Below are positions 29,077-39,564 of a stretch of 64,000 bases of DNA, in pieces. Origin of the DNA: Streptomyces sp. H27-C3 (GTDB lineage Bacteria; Actinomycetota; Actinomycetes; Streptomycetales; Streptomycetaceae); NCBI RefSeq assembly GCF_030063415.1, contig NZ_JASITA010000003.1, forward strand, positions 213,600 through 277,599, read 5' to 3'. The stretch's first letter is position 1. Each line of letters begins with the position of its first letter. Both the position numbers and the translations under genes were made by a program. Below the pieces are notes generated by a model, which searched no databases, had not been told where the DNA came from, and saw nothing but the letters and a program-made list of their open reading frames with translations.

Positions 29077-29132
29077 CCGCGAGCAGCGGCGGCGGGCTCC
29101 GGGGCCGGCGCAGAATCGGAGTGCTTCACCGG

Positions 29133-30440
29133 TCACGTCGTCATCGCGCCGCCTCGTCCGTAGAGTGGGACCGTGCCAAGGATTCGAGCGGCCTCTGTGG
29201 CCGAGCACCGGACCATGCAGCGCGGCGCCCTGCTCGACGCCGCCCGCTCCCTGCTGTCCGAAGGCGGTACGGAGGCGTTGACCTTCCCCGCCCTCGCCGA
29301 GCGCACGGGCCTCGCACGGTCGTCCGTGTATGAGTACTTCCGTTCGCGCGCCGCGGTCGTCGAGGAACTGTGCGCCGTCGACTTCCCGGTCTGGGCCGCC
29401 GAGGTCGAGAACGCGATGGCGCGGGCCGAGACCCCGGCGGGCAGGGTCGAGGCGTATGTGCGCTCGCAGCTGGACCTGGTCGGTGACCGGCGGCACCGTG
29501 CCGTCGTCGCCATCTCCGCGAGCGAGCTCGACGCCGATGCCCGCGAGAAGATCCGCGCCGCGCACGGCGGCCTCGTCACGATGATCGTGGAGGCGCTCGC
29601 CGAACTGGGCCACGAGCAGCCCCGGCTGGCGGCGATGATGTTGCAGGGCGTGATCGACGCGGCGGTGCGGCGCATCGAGCTCGGTGCGGCGGAGGAGCCC
29701 GGGGTGATCGCGGAGACCGCGGTCGCGATGGCCCTGCGCGGCGTCCAGGGCTGACCTGCCGCACCGGGCTCCGTGGGCAGCGGGACCGGGACGCCGAAGA
29801 TCGGGAGCAGGCGCGGCGGGCCGCCGCGCAATAGGTGGGGCGGGAGCAGCGTCAGCGGGTCCAGGTACGTGCTGTCTCGGAGCAGCCCCCAGTGCAGACA
29901 GCCGGTCGGGCAGTGGAAAGGGCCGTCCTGCACGGTCGCCACAAGTTGGCCGGCCCGGACCTCGTCCCCCTTCGAGACCACCGCGCGCACCGGCTCGTAC
30001 GTCGTCCGCAGGGGCGGGTCACCCGTGCCGGGCAGGGTGATGGACAGCACCCCGCGACCGGCGACCCGGCCCGCGAAGGTCACCTGGCCGCCGACCGCGG
30101 CCCGCACGGCGGCGCCCGGCGCCGCGGTCAGGTCCACGCCCCGGTGGCCCGCCGCGTACGTAGACGGGGGAGGCTCCCAGCCCCGAAGGACCTGAGGCCG
30201 CCCTTCACCCACCGGCCAGGCAGCGTCCCGGGCACCGGCCGGAGCCGTAGCCGGGGCCGAGGAACCGGGAGCTTCGGCCGGTGCGCCGACCCGGGTCGGA
30301 AAGGGCACCGGCGCCTCCCCGGCCGAGGCCCGTGAAGTCCCGCCGAGCAGCACCGTCAGGAGGATCGGGACCAGCACCAGAACCGGCAAGGTCAGCAGGC
30401 TCGGCGCCGGCGCCAGAGCCATCAATGTCAGTCGTCGCAT
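29133..30440 (-). CDS. M23 family metallopeptidase-like secreted protein (3' end uncertain)
   Basis: From the ATG at 30440 the product has an N-terminal membrane/signal segment ([19 protein letters not shown]), a linker, then an M23 domain at about residues 85-205: [15 protein letters not shown] holds the first His-Asp pair. In the second site CLHWGLL stands where HLHWG is usual, so one metal-site His is Cys. After [12 protein letters not shown] no stop occurs until 29133, so the frame runs on antisense through the whole TetR gene. The last 200 residues look like a shadow; the real end may have been lost. It diverges from rpsB. Confidence 0.6.
   Translation of the reverse strand: MRRLTLMALAPAPSLLTLPVLVLVPILLTVLLGGTSRASAGEAPVPFPTRVGAPAEAPGSSAPATAPAGARDAAWPVGEGRPQVLRGWEPPPSTYAAGHRGVDLTAAPGAAVRAAVGGQVTFAGRVAGRGVLSITLPGTGDPPLRTTYEPVRAVVSKGDEVRAGQLVATVQDGPFHCPTGCLHWGLLRDSTYLDPLTLLPPHLLRGGPPRLLPIFGVPVPLPTEPGAAGQPWTPRRAIATAVSAITPGSSAAPSSMRRTAASITPCNIIAASRGCSWPSSASASTIIVTRPPCAARIFSRASASSSLAEMATTARCRRSPTRSSCERTYASTLPAGVSARAIAFSTSAAQTGKSTAHSSSTTAARERKYSYTDDRARPVRSARAGKVNASVPPSDSRERAASSRAPRCMVRCSATEAARILGTVPLYGRGGAMTT
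29173..29754 (+). CDS. TetR family transcriptional regulator
   Basis: The 193-residue protein has an N-terminal TetR helix-turn-helix ([40 protein letters not shown]) and a helical ligand domain. GTG at 29173 follows a GTAGAGTGGGACC stretch where TAGAGT could be a -10 box. The gene lies 96 bases after whiG on the same strand. A minus-strand frame runs through all of it; the clear HTH and codon pattern make this strand the real one. Confidence 0.82.
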   Translation: MPRIRAASVAEHRTMQRGALLDAARSLLSEGGTEALTFPALAERTGLARSSVYEYFRSRAAVVEELCAVDFPVWAAEVENAMARAETPAGRVEAYVRSQLDLVGDRRHRAVVAISASELDADAREKIRAAHGGLVTMIVEALAELGHEQPRLAAMMLQGVIDAAVRRIELGAAEEPGVIAETAVAMALRGVQG

Positions 30441-30491
30441 GGCGTAAATCGTCGCGCGCCGGACCAGTTCGCTGGGATCATGGACCGGATC

Positions 30492-30518
30492 TGTGGACCA
30501 CCGGTCGGTTGTGGACAA
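30492..30518 (-). promoter_or_regulatory. 27-bp bipartite element with DnaA-box-like half sites, copy B
   Basis: Read on the minus strand: TTGTCCACA, an exact Streptomyces DnaA box, ACCGACCG, then GTGGTCCACA. It differs from copy A at 24456 in four of 27 bases and has the opposite orientation. It lies upstream of rpsB and of the divergent M23 gene, 52 bases from the latter's start. Confidence 0.5.
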
Positions 30519-30547
30519 CGCCGTCACCCGGCACTGTCAGGGTCCCG

Positions 30548-30553
30548 TACACT
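30548..30553 (+). promoter_or_regulatory. Candidate -10 box for rpsB
   Basis: TACACT stands 167 bases before the rpsB start in the 279-base divergent region. A matching -35 is not clear. The long leader would allow feedback control of rpsB translation. Confidence 0.3.
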
Positions 30554-30719
30554 TCTGGTGGCGATCCGGGTCACCGGGTCGACTTCGCACGCCCCGCCAC
30601 CCACCCTCTCAGCGGTCGGTGGCCGCGCCGCTCGGTCCCTCGTGGCACGGCGCATCGGGGCGTCAGGCGTGGCCGCAATCCTGCGGTCGCGGCAACCGAG
30701 TAACTCAAGGAGTACGGCC

Positions 30720-31694
<975 letters not shown>

Positions 31695-31715
31695 CACCTC
31701 CGCTACGGCTGATGA

Positions 31716-31755
31716 CGGCGGGGGAGGGTGCCACTACTGGCGCCCGCCCCCGCCG
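31716..31755 (+). terminator. Hairpin between rpsB and tsf
   Basis: GGCGGGGGAGGGTGCCA (31717-31733) pairs with 31738-31754 at 15 of 17 positions around a CTAC loop, with an outer C-G pair. A partial terminator here would set the S2 to EF-Ts ratio, as known for E. coli rpsB-tsf. Confidence 0.65.
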
Positions 31756-31802
31756 TCCACTCCGTAGATCTTCGCTTCGACTTCGAGAGAGATTCACAAA
31801 CC

Positions 31803-32639
31803 ATGGCGAACTACACCGCCGCGGACGTCAAGAAGCTCCGCGAGCTCACCGGCGCCGGCATGATGGACTGCAAGAAGGCGATCGACGAGGCCGACGGCAA
31901 CGTCGACAAGGCTGTCGAGCTCCTTCGCGTCAAGGGTCAGAAGGGCGTCGCCAAGCGCGAGAGCCGTTCTGCCGAGAACGGCGCCGTCGTCTCCCTCATC
32001 TCTGAGGACAAGACCTCCGGTGTCCTGCTCGAGCTGAAGTGCGAGACGGACTTCGTCGCCAAGGGTGACAAGTTCCAGGACGTCGCCAACACGCTCGCCG
32101 CCCACGTCGCCAAGACGTCCCCGGCCGACATCGAGGCGCTGCTCGCCTCGGAGATCGAGTCCGGCAAGACCGTTCAGGCGTACGTCGACGAGGCCAACGC
32201 CACCCTCGGCGAGAAGATCGTCCTGGACCGTTTCGCGCAGTTCACCGGCGGTTACGTGGCTGCGTACATGCACCGCACCATGCCCGACCTTCCGCCGCAG
32301 GTCGGCGTCCTGGTCGAGCTGGACAAGGAGAACGCCGAGGTCGCGAAGGATGTTGCTCAGCACATCACCGCGTTCTCGCCGAAGTACCTGAACCGCGACG
32401 AGGTCCCGGCCGACATCGTCGAGAACGAGCGCCGCGTCGCCGAGGCCACCTCCCGCGAGGAGGGCAAGCCCGAGGCCGCCCTGCCGAAGATTGTCGAAGG
32501 CCGTGTCAACGGCTTCTTCAAGGACGTCGTCGTGCTGGAGCAGGCGTTCGCCAAGGACAACAAGAAGTCTGTCCAGAAGGTTCTGGACGAGGCCGGCGTC
32601 ACGCTGAAGCGCTTCACGCGCATCCGCGTCGGCGGCTGA
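31803..32639 (+). CDS. tsf: Translation elongation factor Ts
   Basis: The 278-residue nucleotide-exchange factor for EF-Tu starts [20 protein letters not shown] and has the signature motif [20 protein letters not shown] and [14 protein letters not shown]. It ends in [11 protein letters not shown]. No strong SD precedes the ATG at 31803 (GAGAGA at 31787-31792). Confidence 0.96.
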   Translation: MANYTAADVKKLRELTGAGMMDCKKAIDEADGNVDKAVELLRVKGQKGVAKRESRSAENGAVVSLISEDKTSGVLLELKCETDFVAKGDKFQDVANTLAAHVAKTSPADIEALLASEIESGKTVQAYVDEANATLGEKIVLDRFAQFTGGYVAAYMHRTMPDLPPQVGVLVELDKENAEVAKDVAQHITAFSPKYLNRDEVPADIVENERRVAEATSREEGKPEAALPKIVEGRVNGFFKDVVVLEQAFAKDNKKSVQKVLDEAGVTLKRFTRIRVGG

Positions 32640-32829
32640 CAACCCAGCCGTACCGCGATCTACCCAAGACCCCGATAGGGTTTGGTGCAGTCGTCCGCGT
32701 ATGCCTGACGGCATTCGCTCGGCCGAAGCGCCGGACGATCGCAGATCTGACGAGGAGGCCATTGCCGCACAGGGAACCGCAAGGACCCACCGGCAATGGC
32801 CTTCTTCGTATGTGCACGAGGAGATCTCC

Positions 32830-33615
32830 ATGAAACAGGGCGCGGACGCCAATCAGTCTGCCGACGGCAAGGCCGACGACAAGAACGGCAAGAAGGCCGG
32901 TCGCTTCATGCTGAAGCTGTCCGGCGAGGCGTTCGCCGGCGGCGGGGGGCTCGGTGTCGATCCGGACGTCGTGCACGCCATCGCGCGTGAGATCGCCGCG
33001 GTCGTACGCGACGGAGCCGAGATCGCCATCGTCATCGGCGGTGGCAATTTCTTCCGTGGCGCGGAGTTGCAGCAGCGCGGCATGGACCGGGCGCGCTCCG
33101 ACTACATGGGCATGCTCGGTACGGTCATGAACTGCCTCGCCCTCCAGGACTTTCTGGAGAAGGAAGGCATCGACTCCCGGGTCCAGACCGCCATCACCAT
33201 GGGACAGGTCGCGGAGCCGTACATTCCGCTGCGCGCCGTACGTCACCTGGAGAAGGGCCGCGTTGTCATCTTCGGCGCCGGTATGGGCATGCCGTACTTC
33301 TCCACCGATACCACCGCCGCTCAGCGCGCCCTGGAGATCGACGCCGAGGCGCTGCTCATGGGCAAGAACGGTGTGGACGGGGTCTACGACTCGGACCCCA
33401 AGAAGAACCCGGACGCGGTGAAGTTCGACGCGCTGGATTACAGCGAGGTGATCACTCGCGACCTCAAGGTCGCGGATGCCACCGCCGTCACTCTGTGCCG
33501 TGACAACGCGCTTCCGATCCTTGTCTTCGAGCTGCTCTCGGAAGGCAACATCGCGCGCGCCGTCAGGGGCGAGAAGATCGGCACCCTCGTGAATGCGCAG
33601 GGTACTCGGGCCTGA
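32830..33615 (+). CDS. pyrH: UMP kinase PyrH
   Basis: The 261-residue hexameric amino-acid-kinase-fold enzyme phosphorylates UMP. A 25-residue polar leader precedes [39 protein letters not shown] and GNGMPYF-like [20 protein letters not shown] are visible. GAGGAG precedes the ATG at 32830. A 190-base gap after tsf leaves room for a separate promoter. Confidence 0.95.
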   Translation: MKQGADANQSADGKADDKNGKKAGRFMLKLSGEAFAGGGGLGVDPDVVHAIAREIAAVVRDGAEIAIVIGGGNFFRGAELQQRGMDRARSDYMGMLGTVMNCLALQDFLEKEGIDSRVQTAITMGQVAEPYIPLRAVRHLEKGRVVIFGAGMGMPYFSTDTTAAQRALEIDAEALLMGKNGVDGVYDSDPKKNPDAVKFDALDYSEVITRDLKVADATAVTLCRDNALPILVFELLSEGNIARAVRGEKIGTLVNAQGTRA

Positions 33616-33720
33616 CCGGGGGATGGACAATGTCCTGCCGGTCGGACACCGTGCAGGAGAAGACGCGGGTTAACGCCGGGCCCGAGTGCGGGGCCCACTC
33701 AAGACATGCAGGAGCAACTG

Positions 33721-34278
33721 GTGATCGAAGACATCCTCCTCGAGGCCGAGGAGAAAATGGAGAAGGCCGTCGTGGTGGCCAAGGAGGACTTCGCCGCGAT
33801 TCGCACCGGTCGTGCGCACCCGGCGATGTTCAACAAGATCGTGGCCGACTACTACGGCGCGCTGACGCCGATCAACCAGCTTGCCTCGTTCTCGGTGCCC
33901 GAGCCGCGGATGGCCGTGGTGACCCCGTTCGACAAGAGCGCGCTGCGCAACATCGAGCAGGCGATCCGGGACTCCGACCTGGGCGTCAACCCGAGCAATG
34001 ACGGCAACATCATCCGAGTGACGTTCCCTGAGCTGACCCAGGACCGTCGCAAGGAGTACATCAAGGTCGCCAAGACCAAGGCCGAGGACTCCAAGATCTC
34101 CATCCGTGCGATCCGTCGCAAGGCCAAGGAGACCCTCGACAAGCTCGTCAAGGACAAGGAGTCCGGCGAGGACGAGGTCCGCCGTGCGGAGAAGGAGCTC
34201 GACGACACGACCGCGAAGTACGCGGCACAGGTCGACGAGCTGCTCAAGCACAAGGAAGCCGAGCTGCTCGAGATCTGA
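33721..34278 (+). CDS. frr: Ribosome recycling factor Frr
   Basis: The 185-residue tRNA-mimic splits post-termination ribosomes with EF-G. It reads [20 protein letters not shown] through [17 protein letters not shown] to the C-terminal [11 protein letters not shown] chose GTG at 33721 because AGGAG lies at 33710-33714 and known orthologues begin with an Ile-Glu; the ATG at 33706 would put the RBS inside the gene. The stop overlaps cdsA (TGATG). Confidence 0.93.
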   Translation: MIEDILLEAEEKMEKAVVVAKEDFAAIRTGRAHPAMFNKIVADYYGALTPINQLASFSVPEPRMAVVTPFDKSALRNIEQAIRDSDLGVNPSNDGNIIRVTFPELTQDRRKEYIKVAKTKAEDSKISIRAIRRKAKETLDKLVKDKESGEDEVRRAEKELDDTTAKYAAQVDELLKHKEAELLEI

Positions 34279-35366
34279 TGAACGACTCTTCCTGGGGGGC
34301 CCCGCCGAGAGGCGGCTACGCCGGCGCGTGGGACCCGTCCGAGCAGGGACCCGTCCCGGCGGGTCCCGCATACGATGCGCATCAGGCCGAGCAGACTCGC
34401 CCCATGCCCATCGTGCCCGAGACAGGCAGAGACGCTGAAGGCCGCGACGACGACCGCGACCGGGGGGCCGCTCCGCTGAGTGGTCCCCCCTTGCGCGACG
34501 AGAAGCCGCAGGAGCCCATGCACATCCCCCAGCCGCCGCCCGCGCAGAAGAAGCGCGCGGGCCGTGATCTGCGCGCCGCCATAGGCGTGGGTGGGGGACT
34601 GGGGGCGGTGGTCATCGCGTCCCTCTTTATCTGGAAGGCCGCCTTCATCGGCGTGATCGTGGTCGCCGTTGTCGTCGGGCTGTGGGAACTGACCTCCCGG
34701 CTCGACGAGCGCAGGGGAATCAAGGCCCCCCTGGTGCCCCTCGCGGTCGGCGGTGCGGCCATGGTCGTCGCCGGGTATGTGAGGGGTGCGGAGGGTGCCT
34801 GGGTCGCCATGGCGCTCACCGCTCTCGCGGTGCTCGTCTGGCGCATGACCGAACCGCCCGACGGCTACCTCAAGGACGTCACTGCGGGCGTCTTCGCCGT
34901 GTTCTACGTGCCCTTCCTGGCCACCTTCGTCGCGCTGATGCTGACGGCCGACGACGGAGCGCAGCGGGTACTCACCTTCCTGCTGCTGACGGTGGTCAGC
35001 GACACCGGCGCGTATGCCGTGGGCTGGCGCTTCGGCACACACAAGCTCGCGCCGCGCATCAGTCCCGGCAAGACCAGGGAAGGGCTCCTCGGCGCGGTCG
35101 TCTTCGCGATGGCGGCGGGTGCGCTGCTGATGCAGCACGTGGTCCACGACGGGACGTGGTGGCAGGGTCTTGTGCTGGGGTTCGCGGTCGCCGTGAGCGC
35201 CACGCTGGGCGACCTCGGCGAGTCCATGATCAAGAGGGACCTCGGGATCAAGGACATGGGCACGCTGCTGCCGGGCCACGGCGGCATCATGGACCGTCTC
35301 GACTCGTTGCTGCCGACCGCTCCGGTGGTCTGGCTGCTCTTCGTCCTCTTCGTAGGAACGGGCTGA
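34278..35366 (+). CDS. cdsA: Phosphatidate cytidylyltransferase CdsA
   Basis: The 362-residue membrane enzyme makes CDP-diacylglycerol from phosphatidate and CTP. The first 95 residues are a Pro-rich cytoplasmic leader; about eight helices follow. The CDS signature is in GDLGESMIKRDLGIKDMG followed by LLPGHGGIMDRLDS near the end. It is coupled to frr by start/stop overlap. Confidence 0.94.
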   Translation: MNDSSWGAPPRGGYAGAWDPSEQGPVPAGPAYDAHQAEQTRPMPIVPETGRDAEGRDDDRDRGAAPLSGPPLRDEKPQEPMHIPQPPPAQKKRAGRDLRAAIGVGGGLGAVVIASLFIWKAAFIGVIVVAVVVGLWELTSRLDERRGIKAPLVPLAVGGAAMVVAGYVRGAEGAWVAMALTALAVLVWRMTEPPDGYLKDVTAGVFAVFYVPFLATFVALMLTADDGAQRVLTFLLLTVVSDTGAYAVGWRFGTHKLAPRISPGKTREGLLGAVVFAMAAGALLMQHVVHDGTWWQGLVLGFAVAVSATLGDLGESMIKRDLGIKDMGTLLPGHGGIMDRLDSLLPTAPVVWLLFVLFVGTG

Positions 35367-35395
35367 CCTGCGCTTTTAGCGGCTAGTTGGTGCTT

Positions 35396-35429
35396 GGGGT
35401 TCGTCGTCCACAGGGCGGCGAACCCCTTT
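35396..35429 (+). terminator. Terminator hairpin after cdsA
   Basis: GGGGTTCGTCG (35396-35406) pairs with CGGCGAACCCC (35416-35426) with one wobble position, followed by TTT. It separates the rpsB-cdsA block from rlmN. Confidence 0.65.
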
Positions 35430-35456
35430 CCGGATGTCTGCGACACTGGTCTGACC

Positions 35457-36563
35457 ATGCCTGTACCCGGAGAACTTACTTTTGTCGCGCCCCGCGGAGC
35501 CAAGAAGCCCCCGCGGCATCTCGCCGACCTCACGCCCGCCGAGCGCCGCGAGGCCGTGGCCGCGATCGGTGAGAAGCCGTTTCGTGCCACACAGCTGTCG
35601 CAGCACTACTTCGCGCGGTACGCACACGACCCGGAGCAGTGGACCGACATCCCGGCCGGCTCGCGCGAGAAGCTTCAGGCGGCGCTGCTGCCCGACCTGA
35701 TGAATGTGCTGCGGCACATCAGCTGTGACGACGACACCACCCGTAAGACGCTGTGGAAGCTGCACGACGGCACGCTCGTCGAGTCCGTGCTGATGCGCTA
35801 CCCGGACCGGGTGACCATGTGCATCTCCTCGCAGGCCGGGTGCGGGATGAACTGCCCGTTCTGCGCGACGGGCCAGGCCGGTCTCGACCGGAACCTGTCG
35901 ACCGCCGAGATCGTGCACCAGATCGTGGACGGCATGCGCGCGCTGCGCGACGGCGAGGTCCCCGGTGGGCCCGCCCGGCTGTCCAACATCGTCTTCATGG
36001 GCATGGGAGAGCCGCTCGCCAACTACAACCGGGTCGTCGGCGCCATCCGCCGGCTGACCGACCCGGAGCCCGACGGGCTCGGCCTCTCGCAGCGCGGGAT
36101 CACCGTGTCAACCGTGGGCCTGGTGCCGGCGATGCTGCGCTTCGCCGACGAGGGCTTCAAGTGCCGCCTCGCGGTGTCGCTGCACGCCCCGGACGACGAG
36201 CTGCGCGACACCTTGGTGCCGGTCAACACCAAGTGGAATGTGCGTGAGGTGCTGGACGCCGCCTGGGAGCACGAGGCGAAGTCCGGCCGTCGCATCTCCA
36301 TCGAGTACGCGCTGATCCGCGACATCAACGACCAGGCCTGGCGTGGTGACCTGCTCGGACGGCTCCTCAAGAACAAGCCGGTGCATGTCAACCTGATCCC
36401 GCTCAACCCGACGCCCGGGTCGAAGTGGACCGCGTCCAGGCCCGAGGACGAGAAGGCCTTCGTCGCGGCGATCGCGGCCCACGGCGTGCCCGTGACCGTA
36501 CGGGACACCCGTGGCCAGGAGATCGACGGAGCGTGCGGACAGCTGGCGGCTTCGGAGCGATAG
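35457..36563 (+). CDS. rlmN: Dual-specificity 23S rRNA/tRNA C2-adenosine methyltransferase RlmN
   Basis: The 368-residue radical-SAM enzyme methylates A2503 of 23S rRNA and A37 of tRNA. The cluster motif is in [14 protein letters not shown] (about residue 129), [13 protein letters not shown] follows, and the C-terminal catalytic Cys is in [10 protein letters not shown] at 35457 is the family-like start; the upstream ATG at 35394 lies in the terminator. Confidence 0.94.
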   Translation: MPVPGELTFVAPRGAKKPPRHLADLTPAERREAVAAIGEKPFRATQLSQHYFARYAHDPEQWTDIPAGSREKLQAALLPDLMNVLRHISCDDDTTRKTLWKLHDGTLVESVLMRYPDRVTMCISSQAGCGMNCPFCATGQAGLDRNLSTAEIVHQIVDGMRALRDGEVPGGPARLSNIVFMGMGEPLANYNRVVGAIRRLTDPEPDGLGLSQRGITVSTVGLVPAMLRFADEGFKCRLAVSLHAPDDELRDTLVPVNTKWNVREVLDAAWEHEAKSGRRISIEYALIRDINDQAWRGDLLGRLLKNKPVHVNLIPLNPTPGSKWTASRPEDEKAFVAAIAAHGVPVTVRDTRGQEIDGACGQLAASER

Positions 36564-36597
36564 GGCCCGTGTAACGTGGGTCGGACATTTACATATT

Positions 36598-36686
36598 CCG
36601 ACAGGGGAGCGCCACAGCGCTGAGAGTGCGGCATCGCCGCAGACCCTCTGAACCTTGCCCGGGTCATTCCGGGTAGGAAGTTCGGT
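36598..36686 (+). promoter_or_regulatory. TPP riboswitch (THI element)
   Basis: The conserved parts are in order: ACAGGGGAGC (36601-36610), CTGAGAG (36620-36626), ACCCTCTGAACC (36643-36654) and the 3' part GGGTAGGAAG (36671-36680). Closing P1 pairs CCGAC with GTTCGG. It controls the thiamine transporter genes below it, binding thiamine pyrophosphate. Confidence 0.95.
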
Positions 36687-36702
36687 CACTACTCGAGCTG
36701 TA

Positions 36703-36760
36703 GCGCCCTGCCCGCACTCTGTTCGGGCGGGGCCGCGTCTCTTCCTGGTCATCCAGGAGG
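36703..36760 (+). promoter_or_regulatory. Expression platform with SD-sequestering hairpin
   Basis: Two hairpins follow the aptamer. GCCCTGCCCG (36705-36714) pairs with CGGGCGGGGC (36724-36733) with one mismatch. TCCTGG (36743-36748) pairs perfectly with CCAGGA (36753-36758) around TCAT and covers the SD AGGAGG (36755-36760) of thiB. This points to control at translation. Confidence 0.65.
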
Positions 36761-36766
36761 AATTCA

Positions 36767-37864
36767 GTGAGCACCACCAAGAAGTTCGCACTCAGCGCCC
36801 TCGCCGCGGCGCTCGGCGTCTCGACGCTGGCCGCCTGCGGCGGCGGGTCCGACGACGGCGCGAAGTCGTCCGGCGGCTCGAAATCCAAGACGGTGACGCT
36901 CGTCAGCCACGACTCGTTCGCCGCCTCCGAGTCCGTGCTGAAGGCGTTCACCAAGGAGACCGGCTACAAGGTCCAGGTCCTCAAGAGCGGCGACGCGGGC
37001 TCCGCCCTGAACCAGGAGATCCTGACCAAGGGCTCCCCGCGCGGCGACGTCTTCTTCGGCGTCGACAACACCCTCCTCTCGCGGGCCCTGGACAACGATC
37101 TGTTCACGTCGTACGAGGCCAAGGGCCTGGACAGGGTTCCGGCCGGCCTTCAGCTCGACAAGGCCGAGCACCGGGTCACGCCCATTGACACCGGCGACAT
37201 CTGCGTCAACTACGACAAGAAGTACTTCGCGGACAAGAAGCTCGCGCCGCCGAAGAGCTTCGACGATCTCGCGAAGCCCGCGTACAAGGACCTGCTCGTC
37301 ACCGAGAACGCCGAGAACTCCTCGCCCGGCCTCGGCTTCCTCCTCGGTACGACCGCGCAGTACGGCGACGACGGCTGGCAGGACTACTGGAAGCAGCTCA
37401 AGGACAACGGCGTGAAGGTCGTCGACAGCTGGGAGCAGGCGTACAACGAGGAGTTCTCCGGCTCGGCAGGCGGCAAGAAGACCAAGGGCGACCGGCCGCT
37501 CGTGGTCTCGTACGCCTCCAGCCCGCCCGTCGAGGTGCTCTACGCGAAGCCGCAGCCCAAGGAGGCGCCGACCGGCGTCGCGACCGGCACCTGCTTCCGG
37601 CAGACCGAGTTCGCGGGGCTCCTGAGCGGTGCGAAGAACGAGGCGGGCGGCAAGGCGCTGCTGGACTTCCTGGTCGGCAAGCAGTTCCAGGAGGACATGC
37701 CGCTGAACATGTTCGTGAACCCGGTGGCGAAGGACGCGAAGCTGCCCGAGCTGTTCACGAAGTTCGGCGCGGTGATCGACAAGCCGCAGACCGTGGCCCC
37801 GGACAAGATCGCAGACAACCGTGAGCAGTGGGTCAAGTCGTGGTCCTCGCTCGTCCTGAAGTAA
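36767..37864 (+). CDS. thiB: Thiamine ABC transporter substrate-binding lipoprotein ThiB
   Basis: The 365-residue binding protein has a lipoprotein signal (LSALAAALGVSTLAAC, cleavage before Cys24) and the ThiB-type fold: VTLVSHDSFAASESVLKAF, GDVFFGVDNTLLSRALDN and PLNMFVNPV. The TPP riboswitch upstream fixes the substrate as thiamine or a phosphate ester. GTG at 36767 is set by AGGAGG. It is followed by permease and ATPase genes. Confidence 0.94.
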   Translation: MSTTKKFALSALAAALGVSTLAACGGGSDDGAKSSGGSKSKTVTLVSHDSFAASESVLKAFTKETGYKVQVLKSGDAGSALNQEILTKGSPRGDVFFGVDNTLLSRALDNDLFTSYEAKGLDRVPAGLQLDKAEHRVTPIDTGDICVNYDKKYFADKKLAPPKSFDDLAKPAYKDLLVTENAENSSPGLGFLLGTTAQYGDDGWQDYWKQLKDNGVKVVDSWEQAYNEEFSGSAGGKKTKGDRPLVVSYASSPPVEVLYAKPQPKEAPTGVATGTCFRQTEFAGLLSGAKNEAGGKALLDFLVGKQFQEDMPLNMFVNPVAKDAKLPELFTKFGAVIDKPQTVAPDKIADNREQWVKSWSSLVLK

Positions 37865-39564
37865 GCAAGGACGTCACGCCTGGAGCTGGCAAGGGCGTCA
37901 AGAAGGGCATCAGGCAAGGGCTGCGCGGGAACACCGCGCGGCTCGGCCTGATGGCCGGACCCGTCGTGTTCTTCGCGCTCTTCTTCGCGTACCCCGTGGT
38001 CGCGATCGTCGGGCGCGGGCTCAAGGCTGACGGCAGCTGGCAGTTCGGCCGGATCGCTGAGGTGCTGACCGACTCGGACATCCTGGACGTCCTGTGGTTC
38101 ACCACCTGGCAGGCGATCGCCTCGACCGTGCTGACCCTGCTGATCGCCCTGCCCGCGGCGTACGTCTTCGCCCGGCTCGATTTCCCCGGCAAGCAGCTGC
38201 TGCGAGCCGTGGTGACCGTGCCGTTCGTGCTGCCGACGGTGGTCGTCGGGACCGCGTTCCTGGCGATGCTGGGACGCGGTGGGCTGCTCGACGAGCTGTG
38301 GGGCGTACGGCTCGACACGACGGTGTGGGCGATCCTCCTCGCGCACGTCTTCTTCAACTACGCCGTGGTGGTACGCACCGTGGGCGGCCTCTGGGCGCAG
38401 CTCGACCCGCGCCAGGAAGAGGCCGCGCGGGTGCTCGGCGCCGGGCGCTTCGAGGCCTGGCGGCGGGTGACGCTGCCGGCGCTCGTGCCCGCCGTGGCCG
38501 CCGCCGCGCTGATGGTCTTCCTCTTCACCTTCACCTCGTTCGGTGTGGTACAGATCCTCGGCGGGCCCGCCTACTCCACCCTGGAGGTGGAGATCTACCG
38601 GCAGACCGCGCAGCTGCTCGACCTGCCGACGGCGGCGGTCCTGACGCTGGTGCAGTTCGCGGCGGTGGGCGCGATCCTCGCCCTACACGCGTGGACGGTA
38701 CGCCGCCGGGAGAGCGCCCTGAAACTGGTCGACGCGGCGCAGACCGCGCGCCGGCCCCGCGGGGTGGGGCAGTGGTCGCTGCTCGGCGGGGTGCTGGCCA
38801 CGGTGGTGGTGCTGATCCTGCTACCGGTCGGGGTGCTCGTCGAGCGGTCCTTCGACGGGCCCGACGGGTACGGCTTCATGTACTACCGCGCGCTCCAGTC
38901 GGCGGGCGGGAGCACTGGGACGTTCCTGGTGCCGCCGCTTGAGGCGGTGTGGAATTCGCTGCAGTACGCCCTGGTGGCGACAGCCATCGCGCTGCTCGTC
39001 GGCGGTCTGGCCGCCGCAGCTCTGACGCGGCGGGCAGGTCGGCTCGTGCGGGGCTTCGACGCACTGCTGATGCTGCCGCTCGGCGTCTCCGCCGTGACGG
39101 TCGGCTTCGGTTTCCTGATCACGCTCAACAAGCCGCCGCTGGATCTGCGGACGACCTGGATCCTGGTGCCGCTCGCCCAGGCGCTGGTGGGTGTGCCCTT
39201 CGTCGTACGGACGATGCTGCCCGTACTCCGGGCCGTCGACGGCCGACTGCGTGAGGCGGCCGCGGTGCTCGGGGCTTCGCCGCTGCGGGCCTGGCGGGAG
39301 GTCGACCTGCCGATGGTGCGGCGGGCGCTGCTCGTCGCCGCCGGGTTCGCGTTCGCCGTGTCGCTCGGCGAATTCGGGGCGACCGTCTTCATCGCGCGGC
39401 CCGACAACCCGACACTTCCGGTGGCCGTGGCGCGGCTCCTCGGGCGCGCCGGGGACCTCAACTACGGGCAGGCGATGGCCCTGAGCACGATTCTGATGGT
39501 GGTGTGCGCGGTGTCCCTGCTGGTGCTCGAACGTATCCGTACCGACCGGTCGGGGGAGTTCTGA
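37828..39564 (+). CDS. thiP: Thiamine ABC transporter permease ThiP
   Basis: The 578-residue protein is a double permease: two similar halves with six helices each and an EAA-type loop in both (QEEAARVLGAGRFEAWRRVT near residue 197, REAAAVLGASPLRAWREVDL near residue 473). This duplication is typical of ThiP/FbpB. GTG at 37828 and GTG at 37840 are both possible; each lies inside the end of thiB. The stop overlaps thiQ. Confidence 0.92.
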   Translation: MGQVVVLARPEVSKDVTPGAGKGVKKGIRQGLRGNTARLGLMAGPVVFFALFFAYPVVAIVGRGLKADGSWQFGRIAEVLTDSDILDVLWFTTWQAIASTVLTLLIALPAAYVFARLDFPGKQLLRAVVTVPFVLPTVVVGTAFLAMLGRGGLLDELWGVRLDTTVWAILLAHVFFNYAVVVRTVGGLWAQLDPRQEEAARVLGAGRFEAWRRVTLPALVPAVAAAALMVFLFTFTSFGVVQILGGPAYSTLEVEIYRQTAQLLDLPTAAVLTLVQFAAVGAILALHAWTVRRRESALKLVDAAQTARRPRGVGQWSLLGGVLATVVVLILLPVGVLVERSFDGPDGYGFMYYRALQSAGGSTGTFLVPPLEAVWNSLQYALVATAIALLVGGLAAAALTRRAGRLVRGFDALLMLPLGVSAVTVGFGFLITLNKPPLDLRTTWILVPLAQALVGVPFVVRTMLPVLRAVDGRLREAAAVLGASPLRAWREVDLPMVRRALLVAAGFAFAVSLGEFGATVFIARPDNPTLPVAVARLLGRAGDLNYGQAMALSTILMVVCAVSLLVLERIRTDRSGEF

